Source: Candidatus Dormiibacterota bacterium (GTDB lineage: Bacteria > Chloroflexota > Dormibacteria > Aeolococcales > Bog-877). From it: a stretch of DNA of 45,896 nucleotides. How positions within the stretch are numbered: position 1 is the first letter of the stretch; each line of letters begins with the position of its first letter. Position numbers and translations under genes: made by a program. Of the stretch, positions 30,454 through 39,187 are shown in pieces. The notes beneath the pieces were generated by a model. The model was not told where the DNA came from. It searched no databases and saw only the letters and a program-made list of their open reading frames with translations. The stretch lies in assembly GCA_027306655.1 (NCBI GenBank), contig DAHUZL010000003.1, forward strand, positions 1 through 45,896, in the 5' to 3' direction.

Positions 30454-31080
30454 TCACCACCCGCGGGCGACCCACTCCTCGAGGTGCGGGCGCTCCGCGC
30501 CGATCGTGGTCGGGTCGCCGTGCCCGGGATGCACCACCGTGTTGTCGGGCAGGGTGAAGAGCCGGTCGCGCAGGCTGGCGATGATGGTGGCGAAGTCGCC
30601 CAGCGGCGGGCGTGTCGCCCCCGGGCCGCCCGGGAAGAGCGTGTCGCCGCTGAAGAGGTGGCCGGGGGCCCGCAGGCACACGCTCCCCGGCGTGTGGCCG
30701 GGGGTGTGGAGGACGAGCAGCGATCCCCGCCCGACCGGGATGCGGTCTCCGTCGCGGAGTGGGTCTGGCGGCGGGGACAGCACCATCCCGGCGTCCCCGG
30801 GGTGGATCGCCGCGCGCGCGTCGGGGTGGGCGGCGCGCACCGCGGCGAGGGCCTGCCAGTGGTCCGGATGCCCATGGGTCGTGACGATGGCGGTGAGCCG
30901 CACCCCCGCCAGCAGCGCCTCGATCCGTTCGGCCTCGTCGGCCGCGTCGATCAGGACCGCGTCGCCGGTCGCGGGGCAGGTCACCACGTACGCGTTGTTG
31001 CCGTACGGCCCCACCCTCACGGTCTCGACGCGCAGGTCGGCGCCGGCCGCCGCCGCCGGCACGCCGACTCCCTCGTCCAT
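30454..31080 (-). CDS. Metallo-beta-lactamase-fold hydrolase (glyoxalase II-like)
   Basis: 208 aa, single domain. The metal motif THGHPDHW (HxHxDH) is present, followed by LLVLHTPGHTPGSVCL, LFSGDTLFPGGPG and VVHPGHGDPTTIG, giving the remaining His/Asp ligands. This set is typical of glyoxalase II-like or persulfide dioxygenase-like hydrolases acting on thioesters. The characteristic C-terminal glyoxalase II domain is missing, so the substrate is uncertain. Its ATG follows the stop of a 51-codon gene with no gap (TGA then ATG), so it is very probably translated together with that gene. Confidence 0.9.
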   Translation of the reverse strand: MDEGVGVPAAAAGADLRVETVRVGPYGNNAYVVTCPATGDAVLIDAADEAERIEALLAGVRLTAIVTTHGHPDHWQALAAVRAAHPDARAAIHPGDAGMVLSPPPDPLRDGDRIPVGRGSLLVLHTPGHTPGSVCLRAPGHLFSGDTLFPGGPGATRPPLGDFATIIASLRDRLFTLPDNTVVHPGHGDPTTIGAERPHLEEWVARGW

Positions 31081-31236
31081 TCAGGAGCCGGGAGACTCGT
31101 TCTCGGCCGCGCCGAGGACACCGCCCAGGGCGAGCAGGCTCGCCGCCCGCACCGGCGCTCCCCTGCGAGCGGTCTCGCGGCGGGCGGGGCGGCGGCGCAC
31201 CGGGGCGAGCGCGCCGGCCTCCGCGGCGATCGACAT
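31081..31236 (-). CDS. Small 51-aa protein upstream of the MBL-fold hydrolase
   Basis: The 51 codons start at ATG 31236 and read MSIAAEAGALAPVRRRPARR, then an Arg/Ala-rich stretch, then AASLLALGGVLGAAENESPG. A basic N-terminal half followed by a short hydrophobic patch could associate with membrane or nucleic acid, but I recognise no family. Support for real translation is contextual: a TACGAT box lies 9 nt before the ATG, and the stop codon abuts the start codon of the next gene. It could instead be a leader ORF whose translation helps that of the hydrolase. Confidence 0.55.
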   Translation of the reverse strand: MSIAAEAGALAPVRRRPARRETARRGAPVRAASLLALGGVLGAAENESPGS

Positions 31237-31245
31237 GGCGCCGCC

Positions 31246-31251
31246 ATCGTA
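31246..31251 (-). promoter_or_regulatory. -10 box (TACGAT) for the small-protein/MBL transcript
   Basis: TACGAT on the minus strand ends 9 nt before ATG 31236, slightly longer than in the other leaderless-type promoters here. It is the only promoter-like box in the 47 nt between the GT4 stop and this gene. Confidence 0.4.
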
Positions 31252-31283
31252 CCGGTGCCCACCCCCGCACGCGGACCCGGCGC

Positions 31284-32582
31284 TCAGGTCCCCCGCCGGT
31301 CCGGCCAGGCCACCCCCTGGCGGGCCGCCAGAGTTGGCAACCGGGGGAGCAGGTCGTCGGCGAGGACCAGCGGCCACCGGTAGGTCCGCGCGGTCGCCCG
31401 CGCGGCTGGGCGCAAGCGCAGGGCGCGGGCAGGGTCGGCGAGCACGGCGTCGAGCCCCAGGGCGAGCTCCTCCGGGGTCTCGGTCTCGATCACGAGGCTG
31501 TTGTGGAGATGGCGCGCGTAGTCCTCGCCGGTCGCCCCCACCACCGCCACCCCGCCCGCCGCCATCGTCTCCAGGCCGACCAGCCCGAACGGCTCGAAGC
31601 CCGAGTTCGCCAGCACCGCGGACGCGGCCGCGTAGAGGGTGGGCAGCAGTGCTTCGGGCAGGAACGCGCGCAGGTCAAGCACGGCGGCGGGCGCCGTCGC
31701 CCGCAGCGCCTCGGCCAGGGAGTCGGCATCAGGGATGGCCCGGCGCCACTCGGCCACCTCCAGTCCCAACGCCCGGGCGGTGGCGAGCACCTCGGCGCCG
31801 TGCGCCTCCACCCCGCCGCGCACCAGCAGGCGGACGCGCCGTCCCGCCCGCCGGAGGTCGGCCACCCCCCGGACCGCCTGGAGCCAGCGCTTGTCGGGGT
31901 CGAACCGGCCGATCTTGACCAGCAGCGCGGACGGTGCGGCCGCGGCCCGCAGGACCGCCACATCCTGGGGCGGCGCCGGCCGGAAGGCGGTCTCGGCGAC
32001 CCCGTTGGGGATCACCACCGCCTCGACGCCGAAGCGTCCGAGCAGCAGCTGCTTCATGAAGCGGCTCACGGTGGTGACCCCGCACACGAAGGTGAGGGTG
32101 CCCCAGTCGATCCGATCGAGGCCGTACTGGTTGTTGGCGTTCCAGAGCAGGAGCGCGCGATGGCGGAGCCCCCCCCGGTGGAGGAGGTCCGAGGTCCGCC
32201 GCGCCCAGGGGGCCGCCTGCCACTCCTCGAAGATCACGACCGGGGTCCGGCCGGCGGCGATCGCGGGGGCGAGGACGTCGTCCACCACCGCCTCCGGCAG
32301 GACGGTGTCCAGCCAGGCGACCTTGCGCGCCTCGCCGTCGTAGACGCCGCCGCGGTGCTCCGCTGACAGCGCCTGGGCCACCCGCCAGAGGTGCAGCTCC
32401 CCGTGCCGCTCCCGCTCTGCCCGGTCGGGGTCGCCGCAGAAGACAAGGTGGGTGGGGAAGCCGGCGCGGGCGAGGGCGTGGGCGAGCCCCGTGACCCGAA
32501 CCCCGAGTCCCCCCGCCTGGCTGTAGGGGTCGGGGCCCTCCATCGCCACCAGGCAGAAGGTGAGCGGGGGCGCATCGGCCAT
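31284..32582 (-). CDS. Glycosyltransferase family 4 protein
   Basis: 432 aa GT-B fold enzyme. The N-terminal half has DPYSQAGGLGVRVTGLAHAL, the Gly-rich acceptor-side loop typical of glycogen-synthase/GT4 proteins. The hinge has VVIPNGVAETAF. The nucleotide-sugar half has LLVKIGRFDPDKRWLQAVRG and the EX7E-like donor site NSGFEPFGLVGLETMAAGG. It transfers a sugar from an NDP- or lipid-linked donor to an unknown acceptor, probably at the cytoplasmic membrane face. It follows the amidohydrolase by 71 nt on the same strand, next to two membrane glycosyltransferase-like proteins. A CAGACT box lies 6 nt before ATG 32582 and might give it its own leaderless promoter. Confidence 0.9.
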   Translation of the reverse strand: MADAPPLTFCLVAMEGPDPYSQAGGLGVRVTGLAHALARAGFPTHLVFCGDPDRAERERHGELHLWRVAQALSAEHRGGVYDGEARKVAWLDTVLPEAVVDDVLAPAIAAGRTPVVIFEEWQAAPWARRTSDLLHRGGLRHRALLLWNANNQYGLDRIDWGTLTFVCGVTTVSRFMKQLLLGRFGVEAVVIPNGVAETAFRPAPPQDVAVLRAAAAPSALLVKIGRFDPDKRWLQAVRGVADLRRAGRRVRLLVRGGVEAHGAEVLATARALGLEVAEWRRAIPDADSLAEALRATAPAAVLDLRAFLPEALLPTLYAAASAVLANSGFEPFGLVGLETMAAGGVAVVGATGEDYARHLHNSLVIETETPEELALGLDAVLADPARALRLRPAARATARTYRWPLVLADDLLPRLPTLAARQGVAWPDRRGT

Positions 32583-32653
32583 CCCCGGAGTCTGCCGACC
32601 CGGCGGGTGCCGGCGCCAGCGCAACGGCGGGCGCGCCGGGGCCCCCCCGGAGC

Positions 32654-33538
32654 TCACCCGAGGGCCGTCCCCTCCCCGAGCCAGGCCGAGGCGCTCCCTC
32701 CCTCGACCCAGCCGCGGGCGTCCGCCGGCACGGCGTCGAGGAGCGCGCCGTACCGCTCCAGCCCGAGGAGCGGGAAGTCGCTCCCCAGGGCGAGCCGGTC
32801 CCAGCCCACCAGCCGCCCGGCCTCGGCGGCGGCGGTGGCCCGGTACCGGGACGGCAGGGCGGCGAGGTCGAACCAGAGCCGCCGGCAGAGCGCCCGGACC
32901 TCGGGGATGTGGGCGTAGAGGGGCAGGCCGCCGCCGAGGTGGGCGAGGCAGAGCCGGGGCGGCGCGCCGGCGGCGAGGACCGCGTCCAGGAGCGGCCAGA
33001 GGGCGCCGGGATCGGCCGTGCCCTTGCCCGGGTAGGCGCGGCCCACGGGCTCGCTGGCGTGGAGGAGGACCGGCCAGTCCCGGGCCGCACAGGCGTCCAG
33101 GAGGGCGTGGAGCGATCCCCCCGGCTCGAGGCCCAACCCCTGGGCGTCGCGGTTGACCTCGCCCACACCGGCGAGCCCGAGCGCGGACGCGCGATCGAGC
33201 TCGTCGGCCCATCCGGGGCGGTCAGGATTGACGGTGGCGAGGCCGATCAGCCGGGCGGGATGGGCCCGGACCGCCGCCGCCACCCGGTCATTGCCGCTGC
33301 GGAGCAGCTCCGGGTCGCGGAAGGGCCAGCCGACCACCACCGCGCGGTCGTACCCCGCCCGGTCCAGGGCGGCGACGATGGCCGCCGCGTCGGCGGCGCG
33401 GGAGGGGCGAGGGCCCGCGTGGCACTGCCGGAACCAGGGATCGTGCCAGGCCGGGCTGCCGACCGCGAGGAGCTCGTCCGGGAGCAGGTGGACGTGGGCG
33501 TCGATGCGGCCGGCGGCCGCCGGCGGCGCCCCCCTCAC
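32654..33538 (-). CDS. Amidohydrolase (amidohydrolase-2 / TIM-barrel metal hydrolase)
   Basis: 294 aa. The metal-binding start is GRIDAHVHLLPDE. Further expected ligands are His in VLLHASEPVG, His in LAHLGGGLPL, and Asp in LALGSDFPLLGLERYG. This is the amidohydrolase-2 / TatD-like arrangement. The reaction is unknown; relatives include decarboxylases and lactonases. GTG 33538 overlaps the stop of the upstream membrane protein by 4 nt (GTGA), so it belongs to the same transcript. Its role among glycan-assembly genes is not obvious. Confidence 0.87.
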   Translation of the reverse strand: MRGAPPAAAGRIDAHVHLLPDELLAVGSPAWHDPWFRQCHAGPRPSRAADAAAIVAALDRAGYDRAVVVGWPFRDPELLRSGNDRVAAAVRAHPARLIGLATVNPDRPGWADELDRASALGLAGVGEVNRDAQGLGLEPGGSLHALLDACAARDWPVLLHASEPVGRAYPGKGTADPGALWPLLDAVLAAGAPPRLCLAHLGGGLPLYAHIPEVRALCRRLWFDLAALPSRYRATAAAEAGRLVGWDRLALGSDFPLLGLERYGALLDAVPADARGWVEGGSASAWLGEGTALG

Positions 33539-35772
33539 GTCCGCCCGACCCGGTAGATGGTGTACCCGCCGGTCTGGACCACGATCGGGAAGCGCATCGC
33601 GCGAAACCAGGCGGCGTTGACCGTGAGGCCGTTGTAGTCGCCCGGCTCCAGCTCCACGTAGGCGACATGGTGGGCGCGGAGCAGGCGGGTGGCGGCGCAG
33701 CGCCGGACCCCCGCCGGGCACCCCAGGAACATCCGCCGGACCGCGTCGTAGGTGGTCCGGAGCGGGATCCCGTAGCTCCACAGCCACCCGTCGTAGGCGA
33801 GGACCAGCCGCCGGCCGGCCAGGGTCGAGACCGGGTCGTTGGGCTGGCCCTCGGTGAGGAAGACCGCCTCGGGCGCAGTGCGGCGACGCACCGCCCGGGC
33901 CACCAGCTGCTCCGGGGGGCCTGCCCAGGGCAGGCTCACCGCGGGGGCCGCCCCCACCGCAGGCGGTCCCTCCCCGGGCAGGGCCCGGGCCAGCGCAAGG
34001 ACGCCGCTAGCGACGAGCGTGACCAGGATCAGCGCGGCGGGGATTCCCAGCCACCGCCGCCGCAGCCAGGGGGTGAGCAGGCCGGCCACCGGCACCGCGG
34101 CGATCAGGTACCAGGGCGCCAAGAGCTTGGTGTCGTCCCAGGACCAGGGCTGCAGGACGGCCAGGTTGGCGAGCAGGAAGAGCAAGAAGGCGGGGGCGCA
34201 GAAGCGCACCGCCCCCGCCGGGGGAGCGCCCGGCAGACGCAGCGGACGCCCCCGGCTGGCCCACGCGAGCAGGGCGGCGAGCGCCGCCAGGGGCAGGAAG
34301 AGCCCGGTGTTGACGAACCAGAAGCCGGCCACGTCCGACCAGAAGGCCGGCCGGCCGAGGGTGGTCGTGAGGTAGTCGAGGACAGCCCCCGGGCCCGCCC
34401 CGGCGAGGTAGAGGCCGGCACACACGGCGCCGGGGTGGAGCTGCTGGGCGGTGCAGGCGCCGCCGGGGGTCGCCAGCCAGCCCAGCTGGAGCACGGGGAA
34501 CAGGTTGGCGCCGACCGGGTTGGCGATCTGGCCATGGGGCCCGAGGGCGTCGTAGAGCTCGCGGGGCAGGCCGATGACCAGCAGGGGCGCCGCCAGCAGG
34601 ACCGCCTCCCGGCGGCGGTAGAGGACGACCCATCCGACGGCCAGGGCGAGGGCGGCGATCCAGCCGAACGGGTTGAAGAGCGGGAGCGCGCCGGCGAGGA
34701 TCCCGGCGGCGAGCCCGACTCGGGGGCGGCGCTGGCTGATCGCCACCCAGCCGGCGAGGGCGACGGCGGCCAGCAGCGCCATCCCGTAGTCGAAGTCGCG
34801 CTGGGGAAGCCAGTACACGAGGAGCGGTTCCCACCACTGCAGCCCCGGGAGCGGCGGCGCCGTCCCCGCCTCGCCGTCGTAGAAGCGGGGAAGGTGGGTC
34901 AGGGTGGTGGGGAGGTCGGCCACGACGGCCGCCACGGTCGTGGGAGCGGCGAGGGCCGCCCCGTGGCACGAGCCCTGGGCCAGGTTGGCGCGCGCGCCCG
35001 CCACCACGGGGGTGAGCGCGTGGCAGGTGTCGGGGTAGAGGCGGGCAAAGCCGAGGTTGCCGCCGAAGACCATGAGCAGGAGCGCCACCGTGGCGGCGAG
35101 GCGCGAGCGCAGGAGGCGGCGGGCCAGGCTCCAGGCCAAGGTCAGCGCCGCCCACGTGACCAGCCACGATGGCACCACCAGGGACGCCACCAGGGGCTGG
35201 CCGATCCCCAGCAGCAGCGAGGACTGGAAGTCGGCCATGAAGGGGTAGCGGAGGGCGGTGCCGGCGAGGAGGGTGTCCGTCGGGGGAAGGTTGTGGCCGC
35301 GCCAGAAGCTCTCCGCGTAGCTGGCGTGCACCGACCAGTCCGCCCACGTGGGGCCGTAGCCGGCCGTCACCACCCCGCCCGGCCCCGTCATCAGCGCCCG
35401 GCTGACGAGGAGGAGGAGGCCGACCCCGAGCGCGACCAGGAACAGCCCGGTGACCAGGGCGCTCCCCGACATCCCGTCCTGGACCAGCTCCCGCGCCATG
35501 GCGCGCCACGGCCCCGCCGGGGACACTCGGAGCATCCGGTCCAGCCCCAGGGCGGCGGCGAGGACGAGCAGCGGGCCGCCCAGCGCGCTCACCGCGGACA
35601 CCCCGGCGGCGAGGGCGACGAGATAGCCGGCGAGGGTGCCGAGGACCAGCCCGACCACGAGGCTCAGTGCGATCCGCTCCGACCAGCGCCACTCCACCGG
35701 CGCCAGGCCGACGGCGGCGGCCCCCGCGACGAGGGTGAGCAGCCAGTAGGCGAGGTCGAGCAGGACGGTCAT
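33535..35772 (-). CDS. Large polytopic membrane protein, probable GT-C glycosyltransferase-like
   Basis: 745 aa. About 12-14 hydrophobic segments fill residues 1-590 (LLDLAYWLLTLVAGAAAVGL at the start), followed by a soluble C-terminal domain of about 150 residues. A large early external loop contains TAGYGPTWADWSVHASYAES and PPTDTLLAGTALRYPFMADF, with the Asp/Tyr-rich character of GT-C enzymes using polyprenyl-phosphate sugars. I cannot assign a named family. ATG 35772 has GGAGGG 6 nt upstream. It lies 61 nt after the mannosyltransferase-like gene and overlaps the amidohydrolase gene by 4 nt, consistent with a shared envelope-glycan role. Confidence 0.8.
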   Translation of the reverse strand: MTVLLDLAYWLLTLVAGAAAVGLAPVEWRWSERIALSLVVGLVLGTLAGYLVALAAGVSAVSALGGPLLVLAAALGLDRMLRVSPAGPWRAMARELVQDGMSGSALVTGLFLVALGVGLLLLVSRALMTGPGGVVTAGYGPTWADWSVHASYAESFWRGHNLPPTDTLLAGTALRYPFMADFQSSLLLGIGQPLVASLVVPSWLVTWAALTLAWSLARRLLRSRLAATVALLLMVFGGNLGFARLYPDTCHALTPVVAGARANLAQGSCHGAALAAPTTVAAVVADLPTTLTHLPRFYDGEAGTAPPLPGLQWWEPLLVYWLPQRDFDYGMALLAAVALAGWVAISQRRPRVGLAAGILAGALPLFNPFGWIAALALAVGWVVLYRRREAVLLAAPLLVIGLPRELYDALGPHGQIANPVGANLFPVLQLGWLATPGGACTAQQLHPGAVCAGLYLAGAGPGAVLDYLTTTLGRPAFWSDVAGFWFVNTGLFLPLAALAALLAWASRGRPLRLPGAPPAGAVRFCAPAFLLFLLANLAVLQPWSWDDTKLLAPWYLIAAVPVAGLLTPWLRRRWLGIPAALILVTLVASGVLALARALPGEGPPAVGAAPAVSLPWAGPPEQLVARAVRRRTAPEAVFLTEGQPNDPVSTLAGRRLVLAYDGWLWSYGIPLRTTYDAVRRMFLGCPAGVRRCAATRLLRAHHVAYVELEPGDYNGLTVNAAWFRAMRFPIVVQTGGYTIYRVGRT

Positions 35773-35833
35773 CGCCACCCTCCGGCCACCGCCCGCCGGC
35801 GGACCCCGCTCGCGGGCGGATCGGGACGTGCCT

Positions 35834-37732
35834 TCAGGACCAGCCCGGCAGCCAGAGGTGCTGGTAGAAGGCGGGCTCGGCGAGGGGCGCACCGGTCCAG
35901 AGCGGGTAGAAGTAGATGAAGGCGACGAAGACCGCCAGCACCACGGTCCAGGTGAGGGCGCGCCCCGACCACCGCGGGAGCTGCACCGCGCCCCAGCTGA
36001 GCTGGACCGTACTCCGGCGCAGGCGGGCCAGCGGGTAGGCGAGGCCTAGGCAGAGGAAGGGCAGCGCCCCGATCATCTCGTAATAGAAGAGCACCCGCGA
36101 CGGCCAGGACCAGATCAGCAACCAGTCGACGAGGTAGCCGAGCAGGATGAAGGCGGCGACCCGGTCGCGGCGGCGCACCACCAGGTACAGGCAGCAGGCC
36201 AGCCCGAGCAGCCCCAGCCACCAGAGGATGGGGTTGCCCATGTCGGTGACCCAGGCGTAGTTGGCGACCGTCTGGCCCGCCACCACCTGGCTGCCCAGCC
36301 CGGAGTACTGCGCATAGAACAGCACCGGGTGGTAGACGATCGGCCAGCTCCAGAACGGGGACGCGAAGGGGTGTCCGGAGGTCAGGGTGGCCTGGTAGCT
36401 CAGGGCGGCGACGCTGTTCATGACCACGTCGCTGACCGTCTGGGGCAGGTTGATGCCGGTGGGCAGCCAGACGGTGAGCGGTCCGATCCGGTCCCTCGCC
36501 AGGGGGAGCGCCACCGGGAGCTTGCACACCGAGGCCGGGGTGGTGATCCCGGTGCAGGTGGCGGTGCCGAGGCCGGTGTCGGCGTAGTTGACGTAGAGGG
36601 TGTGCGGAGTCGACCAGTAGCGGAAGAACGACGCATAGAACAGCAGGACGATGACGGCGCCGGCGGCGACGTGGTGCCAGGCCGCCCGGGCCACGTGGGG
36701 CACCGCCCACGGCGTCCCCCCCTGCCCCGCGCCGCCGATCGTGATCGCGGCGCCGTCCGACCCCTGGGCGGTCAGCCTGATCCGCGGCCAGACCCACCGG
36801 CCGACCAGGCAGATGACGATGACGCAGATGGCGGGGATGGTGTCGGCCTTGGCGGCCACCCCCAGGCCGCAGGCGACCGCCGTCAGGTAGAGGGTCCAGC
36901 GCCAGGACCTGGGCGTGCGCGCGTGCCAGTGGACGAGGAACGCCCAGTAGGCCAGGGCGACGAAGAAGCCGGCGATCATGTCGATCACCGCGGTGCGCGA
37001 TTCGACCAGAGCCAGGCCGTCGAGGGAGGCGAGCAGGGCGGCCAGCACCGCGAACCAGCGGTCGCGGTTCCAGAGCCGGCGGGCGAGCAGGTAGATGATG
37101 CCGATGAAGAGGCTGCCCAGGATCGCCGGCATGATCCGCCACCCCCAGGGGTCGAATCCCAGCCAGCTGATCCCCGCGGAGATGAACAGCTTGGTCAGCG
37201 GCGGTTCGGGATCGAAGTAGTCGACACCCTTGAGGTTGTCCAGCCCGTCCACCGCGAAGTACACCTCGTCGAACACGAACCCGCACCGGCGCCGCTCCAC
37301 GTTGTGGGGGCCGGTGGGGACGTTGGTGCAGCCGCCGGTGTCGATGGGCGTCCCCAGGCCCCAGGCGCCGATCCCGAGCCACTCGTGGGTGGGCGAGCGG
37401 TGCACCCCGGCTGGCGCGGGCACCGTCCCGGCCAGGGTGAAGTGGCCGGAGAGGATGTCGGGGAAGATCGGACTGGCGAGGCGCACCACCAGCGCGGCCG
37501 CCACGAACCCCCCGGCGATCCAGCAGTCGATGCCGTCCACACCGGTGACAACGCGGTGGCGGCGGAGAAGCAGCGACAGCCCCCAGGGGGCCTCCAGGAG
37601 CACGAACGCCACCACCGGGTTCACCGGCCAGCGCATCAGGGCGTCGACGAGCGCGAACGCCACGCCGCACCCGACCGCCCAGCGCCACTCGCGGCGCCAC
37701 CGGGGGACGGTGCCCGCCGCCACCCGGCTCAC
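35834..37732 (-). CDS. Protein O-mannosyltransferase-like (PMT/GT39) membrane protein
   Basis: 632 aa with about 11 membrane segments. The first external loop holds the family hallmark: FVFDEVYFAVDGLDN followed by YFDPEPPLTKLFISAG, equivalent to the DE and HPPLGK motifs of PMT/GT39. Later segments such as AVIDMIAGFFVALAYWAFLV and LLIWSWPSRVLFYYEMIGAL also match the family. These enzymes move mannose or another sugar from polyprenyl phosphate to proteins or glycans on the outer face. The family histidine after the DE motif is replaced here by DPEPP. GTG 37732 overlaps the upstream gene stop by 4 nt (GTGA). Confidence 0.9.
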   Translation of the reverse strand: MSRVAAGTVPRWRREWRWAVGCGVAFALVDALMRWPVNPVVAFVLLEAPWGLSLLLRRHRVVTGVDGIDCWIAGGFVAAALVVRLASPIFPDILSGHFTLAGTVPAPAGVHRSPTHEWLGIGAWGLGTPIDTGGCTNVPTGPHNVERRRCGFVFDEVYFAVDGLDNLKGVDYFDPEPPLTKLFISAGISWLGFDPWGWRIMPAILGSLFIGIIYLLARRLWNRDRWFAVLAALLASLDGLALVESRTAVIDMIAGFFVALAYWAFLVHWHARTPRSWRWTLYLTAVACGLGVAAKADTIPAICVIVICLVGRWVWPRIRLTAQGSDGAAITIGGAGQGGTPWAVPHVARAAWHHVAAGAVIVLLFYASFFRYWSTPHTLYVNYADTGLGTATCTGITTPASVCKLPVALPLARDRIGPLTVWLPTGINLPQTVSDVVMNSVAALSYQATLTSGHPFASPFWSWPIVYHPVLFYAQYSGLGSQVVAGQTVANYAWVTDMGNPILWWLGLLGLACCLYLVVRRRDRVAAFILLGYLVDWLLIWSWPSRVLFYYEMIGALPFLCLGLAYPLARLRRSTVQLSWGAVQLPRWSGRALTWTVVLAVFVAFIYFYPLWTGAPLAEPAFYQHLWLPGWS

Positions 37733-38322
37733 CCGGCCCGCCGACGTCCCGCCCGCTGGATCCGCCCGGACGACGGCGGCGGGCGCCGGGGGATCGCCGG
37801 CGCGAGCTCCTCTTCGAGCGCGCCGGCCCCCAGCACCAGGAGCACCAGGTCGCGGTCGAGGACGGCCCGCCGCCCCAGGATGCGCGCCGCGTCGGCGAGG
37901 GCGGGCGCGTCCCGTTCGACCCGGATCACGAGCACCGGGCGGGCGGCGTAGCGGCGCAGGGTGGGCGGCAGCTGGCCGCGCCGCGAGGGCGCCTCGTAGA
38001 GCGAGCCGAGGGTCTGGGTGCGCGCCAACCGAAGCTGGTCGAAGGCGACGACGCAGCGCCGCAGCCCGCCCTGGAGGAGGAGACCGTCGGGAGCGAGCGC
38101 CACGTACCGGGTCCGGCGGCGCCAGTACACCAGGCCCGCGCCCAGGCCCAGGATCGCGGCCAGAAGAAGGAAGCTGGGGTCGAAGACGTGGTGGACGATC
38201 ACCCCCAGGAGGGTGAAGGCCAGCAGCAGGAGGGCGGGGTACCCGAGAAAGAGACGGTTCCGCCGCCAGAGGTCGTCGTCGGCGACCAGGTGATGGCGGG
38301 TCGCCGGGAGCGCGCCGGTCAC
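37729..38322 (-). CDS. Membrane protein with bacterial PH-like domain
   Basis: 197 aa. Two adjacent hydrophobic segments (LFLGYPALLLLAFTLLGVIV and FLLLAAILGLGAGLVYW, about residues 25-68) are followed by YVALAPDGLLLQGGLRRCVVAF and DQLRLARTQTLGSLYEAP. That pattern fits the bacterial PH (YdbS/YdbT-like) fold. The C-terminal 30 residues are Pro/Arg-rich. Function in this family is poorly known. It is coupled on both sides by GTGA overlaps, with mtnP upstream and the mannosyltransferase-like gene downstream. Confidence 0.75.
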   Translation of the reverse strand: MTGALPATRHHLVADDDLWRRNRLFLGYPALLLLAFTLLGVIVHHVFDPSFLLLAAILGLGAGLVYWRRRTRYVALAPDGLLLQGGLRRCVVAFDQLRLARTQTLGSLYEAPSRRGQLPPTLRRYAARPVLVIRVERDAPALADAARILGRRAVLDRDLVLLVLGAGALEEELAPAIPRRPPPSSGRIQRAGRRRAG

Positions 38323-39134
38323 GGGTCCAGGATCCCCGCTGCCGCCGGGGCCGCGCGGCAGTTGCAGGCGGGCGGGGCGGACAGCGCCCCCACCGCACGC
38401 TCCAGCACCTGACGCACCCGGGCGATGTTCTGGGCGAAGACGGCCAGCACCTGCTCGTGGGTCACCGGGGCCACGGTCGGGTCGGCCGCCAGGCCGGCAT
38501 CGTGGTCGGTGACGAGCGCGATCGCGGCGTAGCAGATGCCGAGCTCCCGGGCCAGCACGGCCTCCGGGTAGCCGGTCATCCCGATCACGTGCCAGCCGCT
38601 GGCCGCGTACCACCGCGACTCCGCCCGGGTGCTGAACCGCGGCCCCTGGATGACGACCAGGGTCCCGGTCTCGTGCACGGTGACCGACTCGGCGCGGGCG
38701 GCGGTCACCAGGGTGTGGCACAGCTCGGGACAGTACGGCTCGGCGGCGCTCACGTGGCCGACCCGCGGGCCGTCCAGGAAGGTGTCGGCGCGTCCGTGGG
38801 TGCGGTCCACGAACTGGTCGGGCACCACGAACTGACCGGGCGCGATCGAGACCTGCAGGGAGCCCACCGCGCAGGGCGCGAGGATGCGGCGGACGCCCAG
38901 GATCCGCATCGCCTCAAGGTTGGCCCGATAGTTGATCCGGTGGGGCGGGATCGTGTGCGCGCGCCCGTGCCGGGGCAGGAACGCCACCCGCCGACCCCCC
39001 ATCACCCCCACCGTCACCACATCGCTGGGATCGCCGTAGCGGGTCGGGCACGGAACCGTCTCGGCGTCGTCGAGGAGCTGGTAGAGCCCGGAGCCGCCGA
39101 AGACCCCGATCTCGGCCCGGGGCGCACCCACCAT
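38319..39134 (-). CDS. mtnP: S-methyl-5'-thioadenosine phosphorylase
   Basis: 271 aa, PNP/MTAP family. The phosphate site begins IGVFGGSGLYQLL. FLPRHGRAHTIPPHRINYRA is the MTAP-type loop, followed by LAPCAVGSLQ, DQFVDRTHGRADTF and the purine-site Asp in ALVTDHDAGL. It splits methylthioadenosine to adenine and methylthioribose-1-phosphate for methionine salvage; IPPHRINYRAN favours MTA over guanosine or inosine. The C-terminus has a CNC motif (PPACNCRAAP), a dicysteine seen in some thermophilic and archaeal MTAPs. First gene of the minus-strand run, behind a leaderless-type promoter (CATAAT). Confidence 0.92.
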   Translation of the reverse strand: MVGAPRAEIGVFGGSGLYQLLDDAETVPCPTRYGDPSDVVTVGVMGGRRVAFLPRHGRAHTIPPHRINYRANLEAMRILGVRRILAPCAVGSLQVSIAPGQFVVPDQFVDRTHGRADTFLDGPRVGHVSAAEPYCPELCHTLVTAARAESVTVHETGTLVVIQGPRFSTRAESRWYAASGWHVIGMTGYPEAVLARELGICYAAIALVTDHDAGLAADPTVAPVTHEQVLAVFAQNIARVRQVLERAVGALSAPPACNCRAAPAAAGILDP

Positions 39135-39142
39135 GGCGCCCC

Positions 39143-39148
39143 ATTATG
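39143..39148 (-). promoter_or_regulatory. -10 box (CATAAT) for leaderless mtnP
   Basis: CATAAT on the minus strand ends 8 nt before ATG 39134, in the 53-nt gap after the Rrf2 stop. No Shine-Dalgarno lies between the box and the ATG. Likely start of the transcript that continues through the PH, mannosyltransferase, GT-C and amidohydrolase genes. Confidence 0.55.
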
Positions 39149-39187
39149 CAAAGCCGGTCGCCGCCGGTCCCGACCGGCCGGGCTCGA

